DNA from: Marinomonas sargassi
Lineage (GTDB): Bacteria > Pseudomonadota > Gammaproteobacteria > Pseudomonadales > Marinomonadaceae
Assembly: GCF_025716875.1 (NCBI RefSeq)
Contig: NZ_JAOVZB010000001.1
Span: 62,001-126,000 of the forward strand
Reading direction: 5' to 3'
DNA length: 64,000 nt
The translations under genes were made by a program, and so were the position numbers. The number at the start of each line of letters is the position of its first letter. The stretch's first letter is position 1. Shown piece after piece: positions 54,645 through 64,000 of the stretch. Below the pieces are notes generated by a model that ran no database searches, was not told the origin of the DNA, and saw only the letters and a list, made by a program, of their open reading frames with translations.

Positions 54645-55255
54645 ACAGCGAACTCAAGCTCACGTGGCTGGATGCTGGACAGAGGAATGTGAGTGGTTAA
54701 TAACACCACACCACCGGCCAAACTATGTTGCTCAATTTTCTTTTCCAATAGTAAACAAGCTTGGTCATCTAAAGCGGAAAAAGGTTCATCTAATATCCAT
54801 AAGGATTTTTGAGTCAACCATAGCCGTGATAAGGCTGTACGGCGAGCTTGCCCTTGTGAAAGTTTATTGACCGGCATGTCGAGGAACGGAGCTAAACCTA
54901 GCTCTTCCAATATTGGCTGGTAGCCTTCGATTGAGACATCTGGACAATAGAGAGCCAAGTTTTCGCGTACAGTGAGCGCTTTCTTAAGGCCAACAGAATG
55001 ACCTATATAGAGGGTGTCTTTGTGTAGATTGGATCGATCGGCTGTGATGTCTTCACCTAAATATAAAATAGAACCTTCGTCTATCAAAACCGTCCCTAGC
55101 AAAGCTTTTAATAAACTGCTTTTGCCAGCACCATTTTCACCTAGGATGCGAATAACCTCACCAGATTGAACACTAAAGGAAAGCTCCTTACATAGAACTC
55201 TCTCTCCACGTTCAATCCAAAGGTCGGTTATCGTTAAAAAATCAGCTGATTGCAA
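54641..55255 (-). CDS. ccmA: heme exporter ATP-binding protein CcmA
   Basis: ATPase of CcmAB. Walker A GENGAGKSSLLKALLG, signature LSQGQARRTALSRL and Walker B LWILDEPFSALDD are intact. 204 residues. No ATG is available in frame near the start, so translation probably begins at TTG 55255. First gene of the ccmABCDEFGHI operon; the 133-nt gap to the divergent fliK should hold its promoter. Confidence 0.94.
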   Translation of the reverse strand: MQSADFLTITDLWIERGERVLCKELSFSVQSGEVIRILGENGAGKSSLLKALLGTVLIDEGSILYLGEDITADRSNLHKDTLYIGHSVGLKKALTVRENLALYCPDVSIEGYQPILEELGLAPFLDMPVNKLSQGQARRTALSRLWLTQKSLWILDEPFSALDDQACLLLEKKIEQHSLAGGVVLLTTHIPLSSIQPRELEFAV

Positions 55256-55388
55256 AAGGTTTGCCCATTTAGACCGATAAGTTACTAAGCTAACTAATAT
55301 TCCTTTGAAGCACTTTTAAAACGTACTAAAAGAAGCGTCATCATTATATGAGATTCTTTCTTAAATAACGAATCAGTAGGTCTGTCAT

Positions 55389-57557
55389 ATGTTTTCTGAC
55401 ATTAGCTCTTTACTTAATGCAAGTAAAAGCCAACAAGCTAACCATAGCAGTGCATTGAGCAACACTGGAACTCTGGCAAAACTATTCAGTGAGATAAAAC
55501 TCATCGACAGCCTTAGTCTAATCCGCTTTCAAGGCAGTGAAGTACTTCAACAACAAGGTAAGCCAATTCAACTATTGCACGCGGTAGGCCCAAAACAGCC
55601 TTTCACTATTATCAATTCAGGTACCCCGATCAACCTAGATAATGTTAAAACCGCTGAACTCAGTAAAACAGGTAACAATACCGCGACTCTTACCACCACC
55701 CAAAACACCACACCTAATCAAGTGCATGACACTAAGGCCGCTATTAATAGTCGCATTGAGAATTTAACACTAGCTTCAAGAGTCTTAAACCTCACGGTCG
55801 TATCCACTCCAATACCTAGTACATCAGAAAATACCATACCTAAAACACAGCCAAACCAAACCCCACAACAGTTGGCACCGCAAACGCCTCAAGCAATAGC
55901 GGCAACAAACAACAAGAATACGGTCATGCCAGCCGGCCCTTCACAAACAAATATTCAAGTATCACCCGCTTCGAATAGTGCTGTAGCACAGCCCAACACA
56001 CCTTTATTAGCTGCCTCTTCGAACACTATAGTTTCAAGCACAACACCTTCCAGTACTGCACCTTCAAACACACTATCTTCAAACACCGCCACATTAACCC
56101 CTAGCTCAACAAGTCCAACAACGCCAAACATTCAACAGACAAACATTGACTCAACGCTAAGTAAGACAATTGATACAGCAAACCTAAAAACGCCTCAAAG
56201 TGCTCAATCTGTTACATCGCCCCCTTCACAACTATCAACTAACGTTCCAAGTACCAATAAAAGCCCAGATACAGCGGTTAATCAACCAATGCAAAGTCAA
56301 TCGACCGCAACGCCCCCTGTGGCTGCAGACAATAGAGCGGCAGGTTCAGCTTTAACGCCACCAACAATCCAAAATACAAACAATCAGCCAGTAAATAATT
56401 TAGGGGCAACTCCAGCGAACCCATCAAATAATGCAGCTAACCCTAGCTCCCAAACAACAAACATAAGTACATCAGCGGGACAGCAAGTAAACATTCCTAA
56501 TGAGGCGGTTAACAAGGCCAACACACCGATTGCTAGTAGCCAAACAAACAATCTAGTTAGTGCTACAGCTAATAATATGACACCTAGTAATGCCCATGGA
56601 CCATCCTATTTAGCTACTGTCACAGACGGGAAAACGGAGTTCCATCTTGTTAGCCAGAATGAGTTGAAGCGAGGCGAGGTAATTCGTGTTTTTGTCGATG
56701 CCAACAATAATCTGCAAGTCTTACCTTCTAAAAATCAATCAGAGGTCACGCCTCCTCAATTTGAGGCGCTTAAGCAAAGCCTGCCAAAAAAATTGCCTTT
56801 CAACGATATGTCGCAGCTCATTAAGGCTTTACACACTGTAAGTGAGTCACCAGCATTGCCCACTCAAACACAAGCAGCATTAGGTCAGCTATTAAGAGGC
56901 ATCCCCAATCTAAATGAGTTAACCCGCTCACCAGACAACATGAAGCAGGCTATACAAAACTCAGGGCTGTTTTCTGAATCTTCACTATTAAAAAACAACA
57001 CCAGCCAATTAGCTGATGATTTCAAACTCAACCTATCTCGGGTAAAAGAAGTACAAGAAAGCTCTGGCGCCTTGCGCTTAGGAAGCATACCTACGGAGCA
57101 AATCGCCAACGCAATTGAACGCATTACCACTAGTCAATTAAGACATTTTCCCGAAGTAAATCAAAACACAGCGACGATTTACCCTCTCCATATCGAGCTT
57201 CCTATAAAAAACGGGGCTTTTCAGGAATTAGTTCAAATTGAGATAAATCAAGACTCAGGCACTGAGAATGAACAAAAACAAGAGAGAAGGTGGCTAGTAA
57301 AACTTAAATTCGACTTTGAAGAAACAGGACGGTTTGAAGCAAGAAGTAGTATTCAAGGCAATAAAGTCAGTGTCATCTTTGTGGCAGAGGAGAGAGAGAC
57401 AATACAAAAGCTGCAGCAGAATATGGAGAAGCTAAGCAGCCAATTAAAAAGCAAAGATATTGAAGTGGAACGTCTAGATACATTCCAAGCCCAGCTAACC
57501 AATATCCAAAAAGCAGCCCAACAACAACGAAAACCATTAATTGATGTGAGAACTTAA
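55389..57557 (+). CDS. fliK: flagellar hook-length control protein FliK-like
   Basis: Molecular ruler that switches the flagellar export gate from hook to filament substrates. The long N-terminal and middle part (about 75-400) is low-complexity, rich in Asn, Thr, Ser, Pro and Gln, as expected of an unfolded ruler. The C-terminal Flg_hook domain (about 590-700) is seen in YPLHIELPIKNGAFQELVQIEI, RRWLVKLKFDFEETGRFEAR and LSSQLKSKDIEVERLD. 722 residues, longer than E. coli FliK (375). The FlhB-tail-like gene follows directly, which supports the call. Confidence 0.82.
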   Translation: MFSDISSLLNASKSQQANHSSALSNTGTLAKLFSEIKLIDSLSLIRFQGSEVLQQQGKPIQLLHAVGPKQPFTIINSGTPINLDNVKTAELSKTGNNTATLTTTQNTTPNQVHDTKAAINSRIENLTLASRVLNLTVVSTPIPSTSENTIPKTQPNQTPQQLAPQTPQAIAATNNKNTVMPAGPSQTNIQVSPASNSAVAQPNTPLLAASSNTIVSSTTPSSTAPSNTLSSNTATLTPSSTSPTTPNIQQTNIDSTLSKTIDTANLKTPQSAQSVTSPPSQLSTNVPSTNKSPDTAVNQPMQSQSTATPPVAADNRAAGSALTPPTIQNTNNQPVNNLGATPANPSNNAANPSSQTTNISTSAGQQVNIPNEAVNKANTPIASSQTNNLVSATANNMTPSNAHGPSYLATVTDGKTEFHLVSQNELKRGEVIRVFVDANNNLQVLPSKNQSEVTPPQFEALKQSLPKKLPFNDMSQLIKALHTVSESPALPTQTQAALGQLLRGIPNLNELTRSPDNMKQAIQNSGLFSESSLLKNNTSQLADDFKLNLSRVKEVQESSGALRLGSIPTEQIANAIERITTSQLRHFPEVNQNTATIYPLHIELPIKNGAFQELVQIEINQDSGTENEQKQERRWLVKLKFDFEETGRFEARSSIQGNKVSVIFVAEERETIQKLQQNMEKLSSQLKSKDIEVERLDTFQAQLTNIQKAAQQQRKPLIDVRT

Positions 57558-57806
57558 ATGCAAAAAGCCGTTGCGTTAAAATACGATTACACCAAGGCAC
57601 CCACTGTCGTTGCCAAAGGCAGTGGTCAGCTTGCAGAAAAGATCATGGCAGTGGCTAAAGAAAATAATGTCATGCTACACCAAAGCCCTGAGCTGGTAGA
57701 AATGCTCAGCACCTTGGAGTTAGGGGAAGAAATTCCAGAGGCTTTATACCTTGCTGTTGCAGAAATTATCGCCTTTGCACATAGCTTAAAAGAAACTCAG
57801 TGGTAA
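57558..57806 (+). CDS. FlhB C-terminal-domain-like protein (FhlB/YlqH type)
   Basis: 82 residues resembling the cytoplasmic switch domain of FlhB after its cleavage site: AVALKYDYTKAPTVVAKGSGQLAEKI and HQSPELVEMLSTLELGEEIPEALY. It lacks the membrane part and the NPTH cleavage motif, so it corresponds to an already separated FlhB-CC fragment. In related bacteria this gene sits beside fliK. Start ATG abuts the fliK stop; it converges with a DUF2802 gene, overlapping by 10 nt. Confidence 0.88.
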   Translation: MQKAVALKYDYTKAPTVVAKGSGQLAEKIMAVAKENNVMLHQSPELVEMLSTLELGEEIPEALYLAVAEIIAFAHSLKETQW

Positions 57807-58201
57807 TCTGAGTTACGACGAGATTCTTTTTTCAGTAAGTTAATTAGCTCTGCTTCGGCACGAATCAAGCCACACTTTGAGACCAAATCATCGATAGTTG
57901 CTCCCATTTCTAGGAGCTCCATAGCTCGATTATAAGAAACACTACCTTCCTTAGAGAGAATTTCCGACTGTTTTTCAACAGCAAGATTCAGTTTCTTCTC
58001 TATCGTTACCAGTCTACGCCCCATTCCTATAGAGCCAGATGCAAGCACTTGCACCTGCTTCTTTTGATTCAATTCAGCTTCTTCAAAAACCTTTTTCATT
58101 TTCTTTAGCTTTTTTGAAGTACGAAACAGCCAAACAACCAGAGCAATCATAATGACAAACTGAAGTGTCAACAGAAGGTTAAATATCCATTGCGATTCCA
58201 T
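57797..58201 (-). CDS. DUF2802 protein of the chemotaxis cluster
   Basis: 134 residues. One N-terminal TM (about 6-27), a basic coiled region (SKKLKKMKKVFEEAELNQKKQ) and a C-terminal helix-turn-helix-like part, RAMELLEMGATIDDLVSKCGLIRAEAELINLL, the DUF2802 signature. It lies at the end of the polar che cluster, the same place as in Pseudomonas. Role unknown. Confidence 0.82.
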   Translation of the reverse strand: MESQWIFNLLLTLQFVIMIALVVWLFRTSKKLKKMKKVFEEAELNQKKQVQVLASGSIGMGRRLVTIEKKLNLAVEKQSEILSKEGSVSYNRAMELLEMGATIDDLVSKCGLIRAEAELINLLKKESRRNSDYH

Positions 58202-58223
58202 AGTCTATCATTACCCGTCTAAC

Positions 58224-58715
58224 TTACATTGAACCAATTTCAGACCACTCATCTTCAGATAATAATTTATCCAGATCCACTAATATCAAAAGTGTGTCGT
58301 TCTTATGGCAAACACCTTGGATAAATTTTGATGACTCATCATTACCTACACTTGGCGATACTTCGATTTCAGATTGACGCAGGTAGACAACTTCAGATAC
58401 AGCGTCCACCATCATTCCAATAACGTGGCCATCCACTTCTAAAATCATGATACGAGTTGCATCTGTAATTTCACCAGATGTCAGACCAAAGCGCTGACAA
58501 GTATCCATTACCGTAACCACAGTGCCGCGTAAATGAATAATACCCAACACAAAGCTTGGAGCCCCTGGTACCGGTGCAATTTCGGTATAGCGTAATACTT
58601 CTTTCACCTGCATTACGTTTACACCATAAATTTCATCTTCTAAGCGGAATGTTACCCATTGCAACATTGGATCTTCTGCTTGAGTTGCTGGGTTAATAGC
58701 TAAATTTGTTGCCAT
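58224..58715 (-). CDS. cheW: chemotaxis coupling protein CheW
   Basis: Links chemoreceptors to CheA. 163-residue single CheW domain: QWVTFRLEDEIYGVNVMQVKEVLRY, VPGAPSFVLGIIHLRGTVVTVMD and HVIGMMVDAVSEVV. The gene follows parP by 35 nt within the che operon. Predicted cytoplasmic member of the polar array. Confidence 0.95.
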   Translation of the reverse strand: MATNLAINPATQAEDPMLQWVTFRLEDEIYGVNVMQVKEVLRYTEIAPVPGAPSFVLGIIHLRGTVVTVMDTCQRFGLTSGEITDATRIMILEVDGHVIGMMVDAVSEVVYLRQSEIEVSPSVGNDESSKFIQGVCHKNDTLLILVDLDKLLSEDEWSEIGSM

Positions 58716-58750
58716 TATTCGTCTCCAAAGATCAAAAAACGATCATTTAA

Positions 58751-59605
<855 letters not shown>

Positions 59606-59614
59606 ATCTCGATA

Positions 59615-60388
59615 TTATCCTGCCGAATCCAGCAAGGAATTCATAAGGTTCTCATAAGCCTGAATCCCCCGACTACTAGAATCCAATGCTGACGGTGCTA
59701 TTCCTGCAGTACTCGCATCTCTTAATTTTGTATCAACAGGTATTACAGATTGCCATACCAGCTCTTCATAGGTGTCTTTAAGGCTTCTAAGACTTTTGTT
59801 AGACGCCTGAGTTCGCCTATCGAATAATGTCGGTACTATTAAGAAAGGCACGGGACGTTTACGGGCGCGATTAATCATAGTCAAGGTTCTAACCATACGT
59901 TCTAAGCCCTTGATGGCTAAAAACTCAGTTTGAACAGGGATAACAAGCTGCTGACAAGCGGCTAAAGCGTTGATCATTAATACCCCTAAAACGGGTGGGC
60001 TATCAATCAACACATAATCATAGTCATCCCATAATATTGCCAATGTTTTTGAGATAACTAAGCCCATACCACCTTGTGCTTGCGCATGGCGCTCTAAAGT
60101 AGCCAACGCTGTAGAAGATGGTAATAGAGATAAGTTCGGGTGACCTGTTTCAAGAATTAATGACGGAGGAAGGTCAGTTGGAATTTTCCCTGAGACTTGA
60201 AATAGATTATAGGCACTTTGCTCTATAGAATCAGGATCAAAACGAAAATAACTAGTCAATGAACCATGTGGATCGAGATCTACCATAAGAACACGATGCC
60301 CAGCATCCGCCAACAAACCAGCTAAAGAGACAACCGTTGTTGTTTTTCCTACGCCGCCTTTTTGATTCGCTACTGCCCAAATGTGCAC
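59615..60388 (-). CDS. parC: ParA-family ATPase of the chemotaxis operon (ParC-like)
   Basis: MinD/ParA ATPase that in Vibrio places chemotaxis arrays at the old pole. Deviant Walker A KGGVGKTT starting at K10, VLMVDLDPHGSLTSYF and YDYVLIDSPPVLGVLMINAL are intact. 257 residues. No ParB partner is adjacent; it sits between motD and parP, so the role is array positioning rather than chromosome partition. The symbol parC here means the polar ATPase, not topoisomerase IV. Confidence 0.92.
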   Translation of the reverse strand: MHIWAVANQKGGVGKTTTVVSLAGLLADAGHRVLMVDLDPHGSLTSYFRFDPDSIEQSAYNLFQVSGKIPTDLPPSLILETGHPNLSLLPSSTALATLERHAQAQGGMGLVISKTLAILWDDYDYVLIDSPPVLGVLMINALAACQQLVIPVQTEFLAIKGLERMVRTLTMINRARKRPVPFLIVPTLFDRRTQASNKSLRSLKDTYEELVWQSVIPVDTKLRDASTAGIAPSALDSSSRGIQAYENLMNSLLDSAG

Positions 60389-60456
60389 TCTGACTCCCCT
60401 AGAACCCTTGCTGTTATATTGCTTATTAATTCTTTGTAATCATATACAGTAACATA

Positions 60457-61275
60457 CTAATTAAACAAGTAATCGTGGACATTATCAGCCTCACGTTTAC
60501 TAATTCTCAGAATCACCCTTCTGTTTTGCTGGCGAGCGTACGCATTTGTATTTCGCACCTTAGGGTGCTCGCTTGAAAAGCCTACAGGGGCGATCATCTT
60601 AGAGTTAACTCCTCTGTAGATTAACTCTTCTACAACTGAAGACGATCGCAAACTAGATAGGTGCCAATTAGATATAAGAGAGTTTGAATTAACGGGTAAG
60701 TCGTCGGTGTTACCTTCTACCAAAATTACTGAAGGATAAGCTTTAAGGATATTACCAATCAAAATTAATAAAGCTACCGCTTCATTCCTCAAATCATATT
60801 CACCAGGATCAAAAAGCAACCCCGATTTCAGCTCTAAGCTTACCCAGTGAGCAGACTCAGAGATAGCCACCTGCCCTGTTTTATGTAACCCAGAGAACTG
60901 ATTCTCTACCGCTTGGCTAAGCAAGGCATATATTGCAGACGAGGTCTCTTCTTCAATCGAGGGAGGAGCTGTTGGTATAGGCTTAGCTTCTATCACTTCA
61001 ACATCTTTTGGCTCACCAACAACAGGTTCTCCAATATTAATCGGTTTGATGGACTTTTGAACCGCTTCAAACACCCCATCTAACGTTTCTTTTAAACGTT
61101 GCTCGTCTCCAGGTGTTTGCGCTGATAGAGAATAGAGAGCAACAAAAAACGCAAACATCAATGTAATAAAATCAGCGTAAGATAATATCCAACGATCACG
61201 GTTTTGCGCTCCATTAGAACGTTTCTTATTTGCCACACGACGATTTACATTAGGTCTATATGGCGAGTCATTCAT
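60457..61275 (-). CDS. motD: flagellar stator protein MotD (MotB family)
   Basis: Peptidoglycan-anchored stator subunit. Basic N-terminus, one TM with the proton-binding Asp (D35 in LSYADFITLMFAFF), a linker, and a C-terminal OmpA-like domain (ILVEGNTDDLPVNSNSLISNW, then NAYARQQNRRVILRI). 272 residues. Overlaps motC by 8 nt. A PomB/MotB pair elsewhere is likely, as in Pseudomonas, where two stators exist. Confidence 0.93.
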   Translation of the reverse strand: MNDSPYRPNVNRRVANKKRSNGAQNRDRWILSYADFITLMFAFFVALYSLSAQTPGDEQRLKETLDGVFEAVQKSIKPINIGEPVVGEPKDVEVIEAKPIPTAPPSIEEETSSAIYALLSQAVENQFSGLHKTGQVAISESAHWVSLELKSGLLFDPGEYDLRNEAVALLILIGNILKAYPSVILVEGNTDDLPVNSNSLISNWHLSSLRSSSVVEELIYRGVNSKMIAPVGFSSEHPKVRNTNAYARQQNRRVILRISKREADNVHDYLFN

Positions 61276-62005
61276 ACGAATCGAGCTCTAACTCTAATCG
61301 GCTGGGGTGTTTACCTGTTGCAATACCACACATACCATCAATTAAAAGTTGGTGGTACAACAACTCTTTGTCCACATAACCAGATAATTTATTAGCAATG
61401 GGGAATACCACAAGGTTAGCAAAACCTTGACCGTATAAAGTTGAAACAAAAGCGACAGCAATGCCATGCCCTAATGCTTCTGGACTATTTAGGTTCGCCA
61501 TTGCTTGTATCAAGCCAAGCACCGATCCCATAATCCCAAGAGTAGGGGCATATCCGCCTATAGCCTCCAAGAAGGACACGCTTTTCATGCGTTTATCATA
61601 AAGGCGGTTTGCATCATCATGCAGTCGATGTTCTAACAAGGTAGGGTCAGCGCCATCTATTAGCATTTGTAAAGCGCGTGATGAGAATGGAGTACCAAAA
61701 GAATGAACATCTGACTCTAGAGATAAAAGAGAAGTACGACGGACCTTCTGAGCAAGATTATTGATAATTGCTCGGGCACTATTGAAATCATAAACAGGCG
61801 GAATCAGGCTCCATTTCAATAGCGACAAAGCCCTAATCGACTCTTGGATATTACTCTGAATTAGAGTGGCGCCTATACTGCCAGCGATAACAATAATTGC
61901 AGATGGCAAATTGAGCAAAAGAACAACTTCACCACCGCCTAACCAATTCGCTAAAAATACTGCACTGAAGGCAATAACCAGTCCAGCTAATGTAATCAGA
62001 TCCAT
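61268..62005 (-). CDS. motC: flagellar stator protein MotC (MotA family)
   Basis: MotA/TolQ/ExbB-type channel subunit with four membrane segments (LITLAGLVIAFSAVFLANWLG at the N-terminus; SVLGLIQAMANL and HGIAVAFVSTLYGQGFANLV in the C-terminal half). 245 residues. One-base overlap (TAATG) with cheB upstream and 8-nt overlap with motD downstream. Confidence 0.94.
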   Translation of the reverse strand: MDLITLAGLVIAFSAVFLANWLGGGEVVLLLNLPSAIIVIAGSIGATLIQSNIQESIRALSLLKWSLIPPVYDFNSARAIINNLAQKVRRTSLLSLESDVHSFGTPFSSRALQMLIDGADPTLLEHRLHDDANRLYDKRMKSVSFLEAIGGYAPTLGIMGSVLGLIQAMANLNSPEALGHGIAVAFVSTLYGQGFANLVVFPIANKLSGYVDKELLYHQLLIDGMCGIATGKHPSRLELELDSYE

Positions 62006-63069
62006 TAGCCAACCTCGCGTACTATACGCTCACCGATATGCTCTAGATCGATAATATCATCGGCCAAATTCGCTTTCTCTACAGCCATAGGCATGCCATA
62101 AATAACACAAGATTCTTCACTCTGAATCCATACTTTTGACCCTGAGTTCTTTAGCATTCGGGCGCCTTCTCTACCATCAGCCCCCATACCTGTCATCACA
62201 ATTGATAAAACTTTTCCTGGGTAACTTTTAGACGCGGATCCAAATGTCACATCAACCGATGGTTTATAATTTAGTCTTTCGTCACCGTCTAATATTTTGA
62301 CACAGCCGCCATTTCTCGGATCGACCATCATTTGCTTACCACCTGGTGCTAACAAAGCCACACCCGCCTCTAAGCGATCACCATTTTTTGCTTCTCGGAC
62401 AGTGATTTGACAAATATTATTTAGGCGCTCAGCAAAGGCGCCAGTAAACGCAGCTGGCATATGCTGAACTAAAACCAAAGGGGCTGAAAAGTCACTGGGA
62501 AGTTGGCTTAGTACGGCTTGAAGAGCCATAGGACCACCAGTAGAAGTACCAATTGCAACTAAACCTACTCTTTTCCTGACTCGAGGTATTATTACACCTT
62601 TAGCCGTAACAATAGGTTTAGGAGCTTTACGTGGAGCAAGCGGTTCAACAGGAGCACGACTTCCCGCTAAACGAGTTCTTGCTACTGCTAGAACCCTATC
62701 AATAAGCGCTTTCTTAACAACTGCAGAGTCCCTTGAAATATCTTCAAAGTTCTTCGGCATAAAGTCCGCCGCTCCAGCATCCAAAGCATCTAAAGTAACC
62801 TTAGCTCCTTCATGAGTTAATGAAGAGAACATCAAAACTGGCGTCGGTTTAAGCTTCATGATATTTACTACAGCAGCAATACCGTCAAGAACAGGCATCT
62901 CATAGTCCATAGTCACAACATCTGGAGATAATGACTGAACTTTTTCTATCGCTTCTTTTCCATTGGTAGCTGTGCCTACGACTTTAAGCCTAGGATCTGA
63001 CTCAAATATTTCTACAAGACGGCGACGAAAAAAACCTGAGTCATCGACCACCAGAACCTTCACTGGCAT
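62005..63069 (-). CDS. cheB: chemotaxis protein-glutamate methylesterase CheB
   Basis: Removes receptor methyl groups when phosphorylated by CheA. Receiver domain with D9/D10 and phospho-acceptor D55 (VVTMDYEMPVLDG); a linker (about 130-165); then the methylesterase domain with catalytic S176 (GTSTGGP), H203 (VQHMP) and D298 (MTGMGADG). 354 residues. It follows cheA by 33 nt. Confidence 0.96.
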   Translation of the reverse strand: MPVKVLVVDDSGFFRRRLVEIFESDPRLKVVGTATNGKEAIEKVQSLSPDVVTMDYEMPVLDGIAAVVNIMKLKPTPVLMFSSLTHEGAKVTLDALDAGAADFMPKNFEDISRDSAVVKKALIDRVLAVARTRLAGSRAPVEPLAPRKAPKPIVTAKGVIIPRVRKRVGLVAIGTSTGGPMALQAVLSQLPSDFSAPLVLVQHMPAAFTGAFAERLNNICQITVREAKNGDRLEAGVALLAPGGKQMMVDPRNGGCVKILDGDERLNYKPSVDVTFGSASKSYPGKVLSIVMTGMGADGREGARMLKNSGSKVWIQSEESCVIYGMPMAVEKANLADDIIDLEHIGERIVREVG

Positions 63070-63102
63070 AAAACATCCCCTAAACCTAAGCCGTATCTAT
63101 TA

Positions 63103-64000
63103 TTATCTTGTTGAAGCATAGCCTTTCAGCATACTAGGAACATCAAGGATCAAAGCAATACGGCCATCTCCAGTAATGGTTGCACCAGACATACCCACAG
63201 TACCCTGTAGCATTTTCCCTAGAGGTTTAATAACAACTTCTTCTTGACCAACTAACTGATCAACAACAAAACCAACCTCATTTATACCGACTTGAACTAC
63301 AACGACATGAGCTTCCGCAGGCAACTCCCTACCGCCATTTTTCACAAGCCAGCTCTTAAGGTGGAAAATAGGTAATGTTTTCCCTCGAATAACAACAACC
63401 TGTTGACCATCAACTATATTGGTCTTCTTAAGATCTAGGTGGAATATTTCATTAACACTTGCTAACGGGAAGGCAAATGCCTGATCTGCAAGGGTAACCA
63501 TCAATGTAGGCATAATTGCTAACGTTAATGGAACCTTGATAATGAAGCGAGACCCCTGCCCCAATACAGACTTAATGTCTAATGAGCCATTAAGCTGTGA
63601 TATTTTGGTTTTTACCACATCCATTCCGACACCACGGCCAGAAACGTCTGTAATTTCAACTTTCGTTGAGAAGCCTGGAGCAAAGATCAAATTAAATGCT
63701 TCGCTGTCAGTCAAACGGTCAGCAGCATCTGCATCCATTAAACCTTTTTCGACGGCTTTCCCTCGAAGCAAATTAGCGTCCATACCTGCACCATCATCTT
63801 CAATAGACAATAGGATATGATCGCCTTCTTGCTCCGCAGATAAAATAACCGTACCGACTCTTGGCTTACCTTTCGCTTCACGAGCATCAGGGCCTTCTAC
63901 ACCGTGGTCTACTGAGTTTCGCACCAAGTGAACTAGAGGGTCAGCTAGGGCTTCTACAAGGTTTTTATCTAAATCTGTTTCTTCACCACGAAGAACAAGG
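63103..64000 (-). CDS. cheA: chemotaxis histidine kinase CheA (5' part outside window)
   Basis: C-terminal 298 residues only. The HATPase domain is seen from its N box (LVHLVRNSVDHGVE) through EDDGAGMD and GRGVGMDVVKTKI, followed by the CheW-like regulatory domain (TLMVTLADQAFAFPLASVNEIF, VVVVQVGINEVGFVVDQLVGQEEVVIK). The phosphotransfer and dimerisation domains lie beyond base 64000. It is the upstream gene of cheB-motC-motD-parC-parP-cheW. Confidence 0.96.
   Translation of the reverse strand, partial: LVLRGEETDLDKNLVEALADPLVHLVRNSVDHGVEGPDAREAKGKPRVGTVILSAEQEGDHILLSIEDDGAGMDANLLRGKAVEKGLMDADAADRLTDSEAFNLIFAPGFSTKVEITDVSGRGVGMDVVKTKISQLNGSLDIKSVLGQGSRFIIKVPLTLAIMPTLMVTLADQAFAFPLASVNEIFHLDLKKTNIVDGQQVVVIRGKTLPIFHLKSWLVKNGGRELPAEAHVVVVQVGINEVGFVVDQLVGQEEVVIKPLGKMLQGTVGMSGATITGDGRIALILDVPSMLKGYASTR

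Overview
The window comes from the chromosome of a marine, flagellated gammaproteobacterium. I place it in the Oceanospirillales, close to Marinomonas, from gene content and order; this is recognition, not a database match. Supporting points are a monomeric NADP-isocitrate dehydrogenase, a betaine-type ABC transporter under a CosR/EctR-like MarR regulator, a Pseudomonas-type polar chemotaxis cluster (cheA-cheB-motC-motD-parC-parP-cheW) next to cytochrome c maturation genes, and a B12 operon. I see no rRNA, tRNA, CRISPR array, prophage or insertion sequence. It reads as ordinary core genome.

Layout. 1-6.1 kb: protein quality control and RNA modification (clpA, cut by the window edge, clpS, cspD, rluE, nudJ, mnmA, hflD). 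6.1-10.05 kb: osmoprotectant module (cosR-like regulator and proX-proW-proV-like transporter) with repeated operator-like sequences. 10.3-16.5 kb: icd, purB, roxA, a GNAT gene and fklB. 16.5-20.4 kb: two tiny ORFs, then a hybrid histidine kinase overlapping a response-regulator diguanylate cyclase. 20.5-28.9 kb: an eight-gene, tightly overlapping minus-strand cobalamin operon. 29.1-34.5 kb: a YitT-family membrane protein, three LysR regulators (one MetR), grxD and argF. 34.5-41.1 kb: an RstA/RstB-like two-component pair, a DUF1499 gene, rluB, yciO, rnm (yciV), yciB, yciI and a SelW-like gene. 41.2-48.5 kb: a periplasmic cyclophilin, mnmC, cysE, yheU, ligA and zipA. 48.5-55.3 kb: the complete ccmABCDEFGHI operon, including a 59-codon ccmD. 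55.4-57.8 kb: fliK and an FlhB-tail-like gene. 57.8-64 kb: the distal part of the chemotaxis operon, ending in a truncated cheA.

How genes work together. ClpS feeds N-degron substrates to ClpAP. The eight Cob/Cbi proteins carry out most ring modifications from precorrin-2 to cobyrinate a,c-diamide plus cobalt chelation, but CobJ/CbiH, CobM/CbiF and CobN are not here. The Ccm proteins export and ligate heme for c-type cytochromes. ParC/ParP would place the CheA/CheW array at the cell pole next to the flagellum whose MotC/MotD stator genes share the operon. The kinase/cyclase pair probably links a sensory input to cyclic di-GMP.

I found no wholly new system. The most notable signals are: a repeated TTTGANNTCTAANCAT element around the cosR/proX promoters; a perfect 25-unit GAGCCA repeat coding Glu-Pro in parP; a 140-nt out-of-frame overlap of rluE and nudJ; a hybrid kinase whose HPt-like tail seems to have lost its histidine; and a perfect 13-bp inverted repeat between yitT and its divergent LysR gene.
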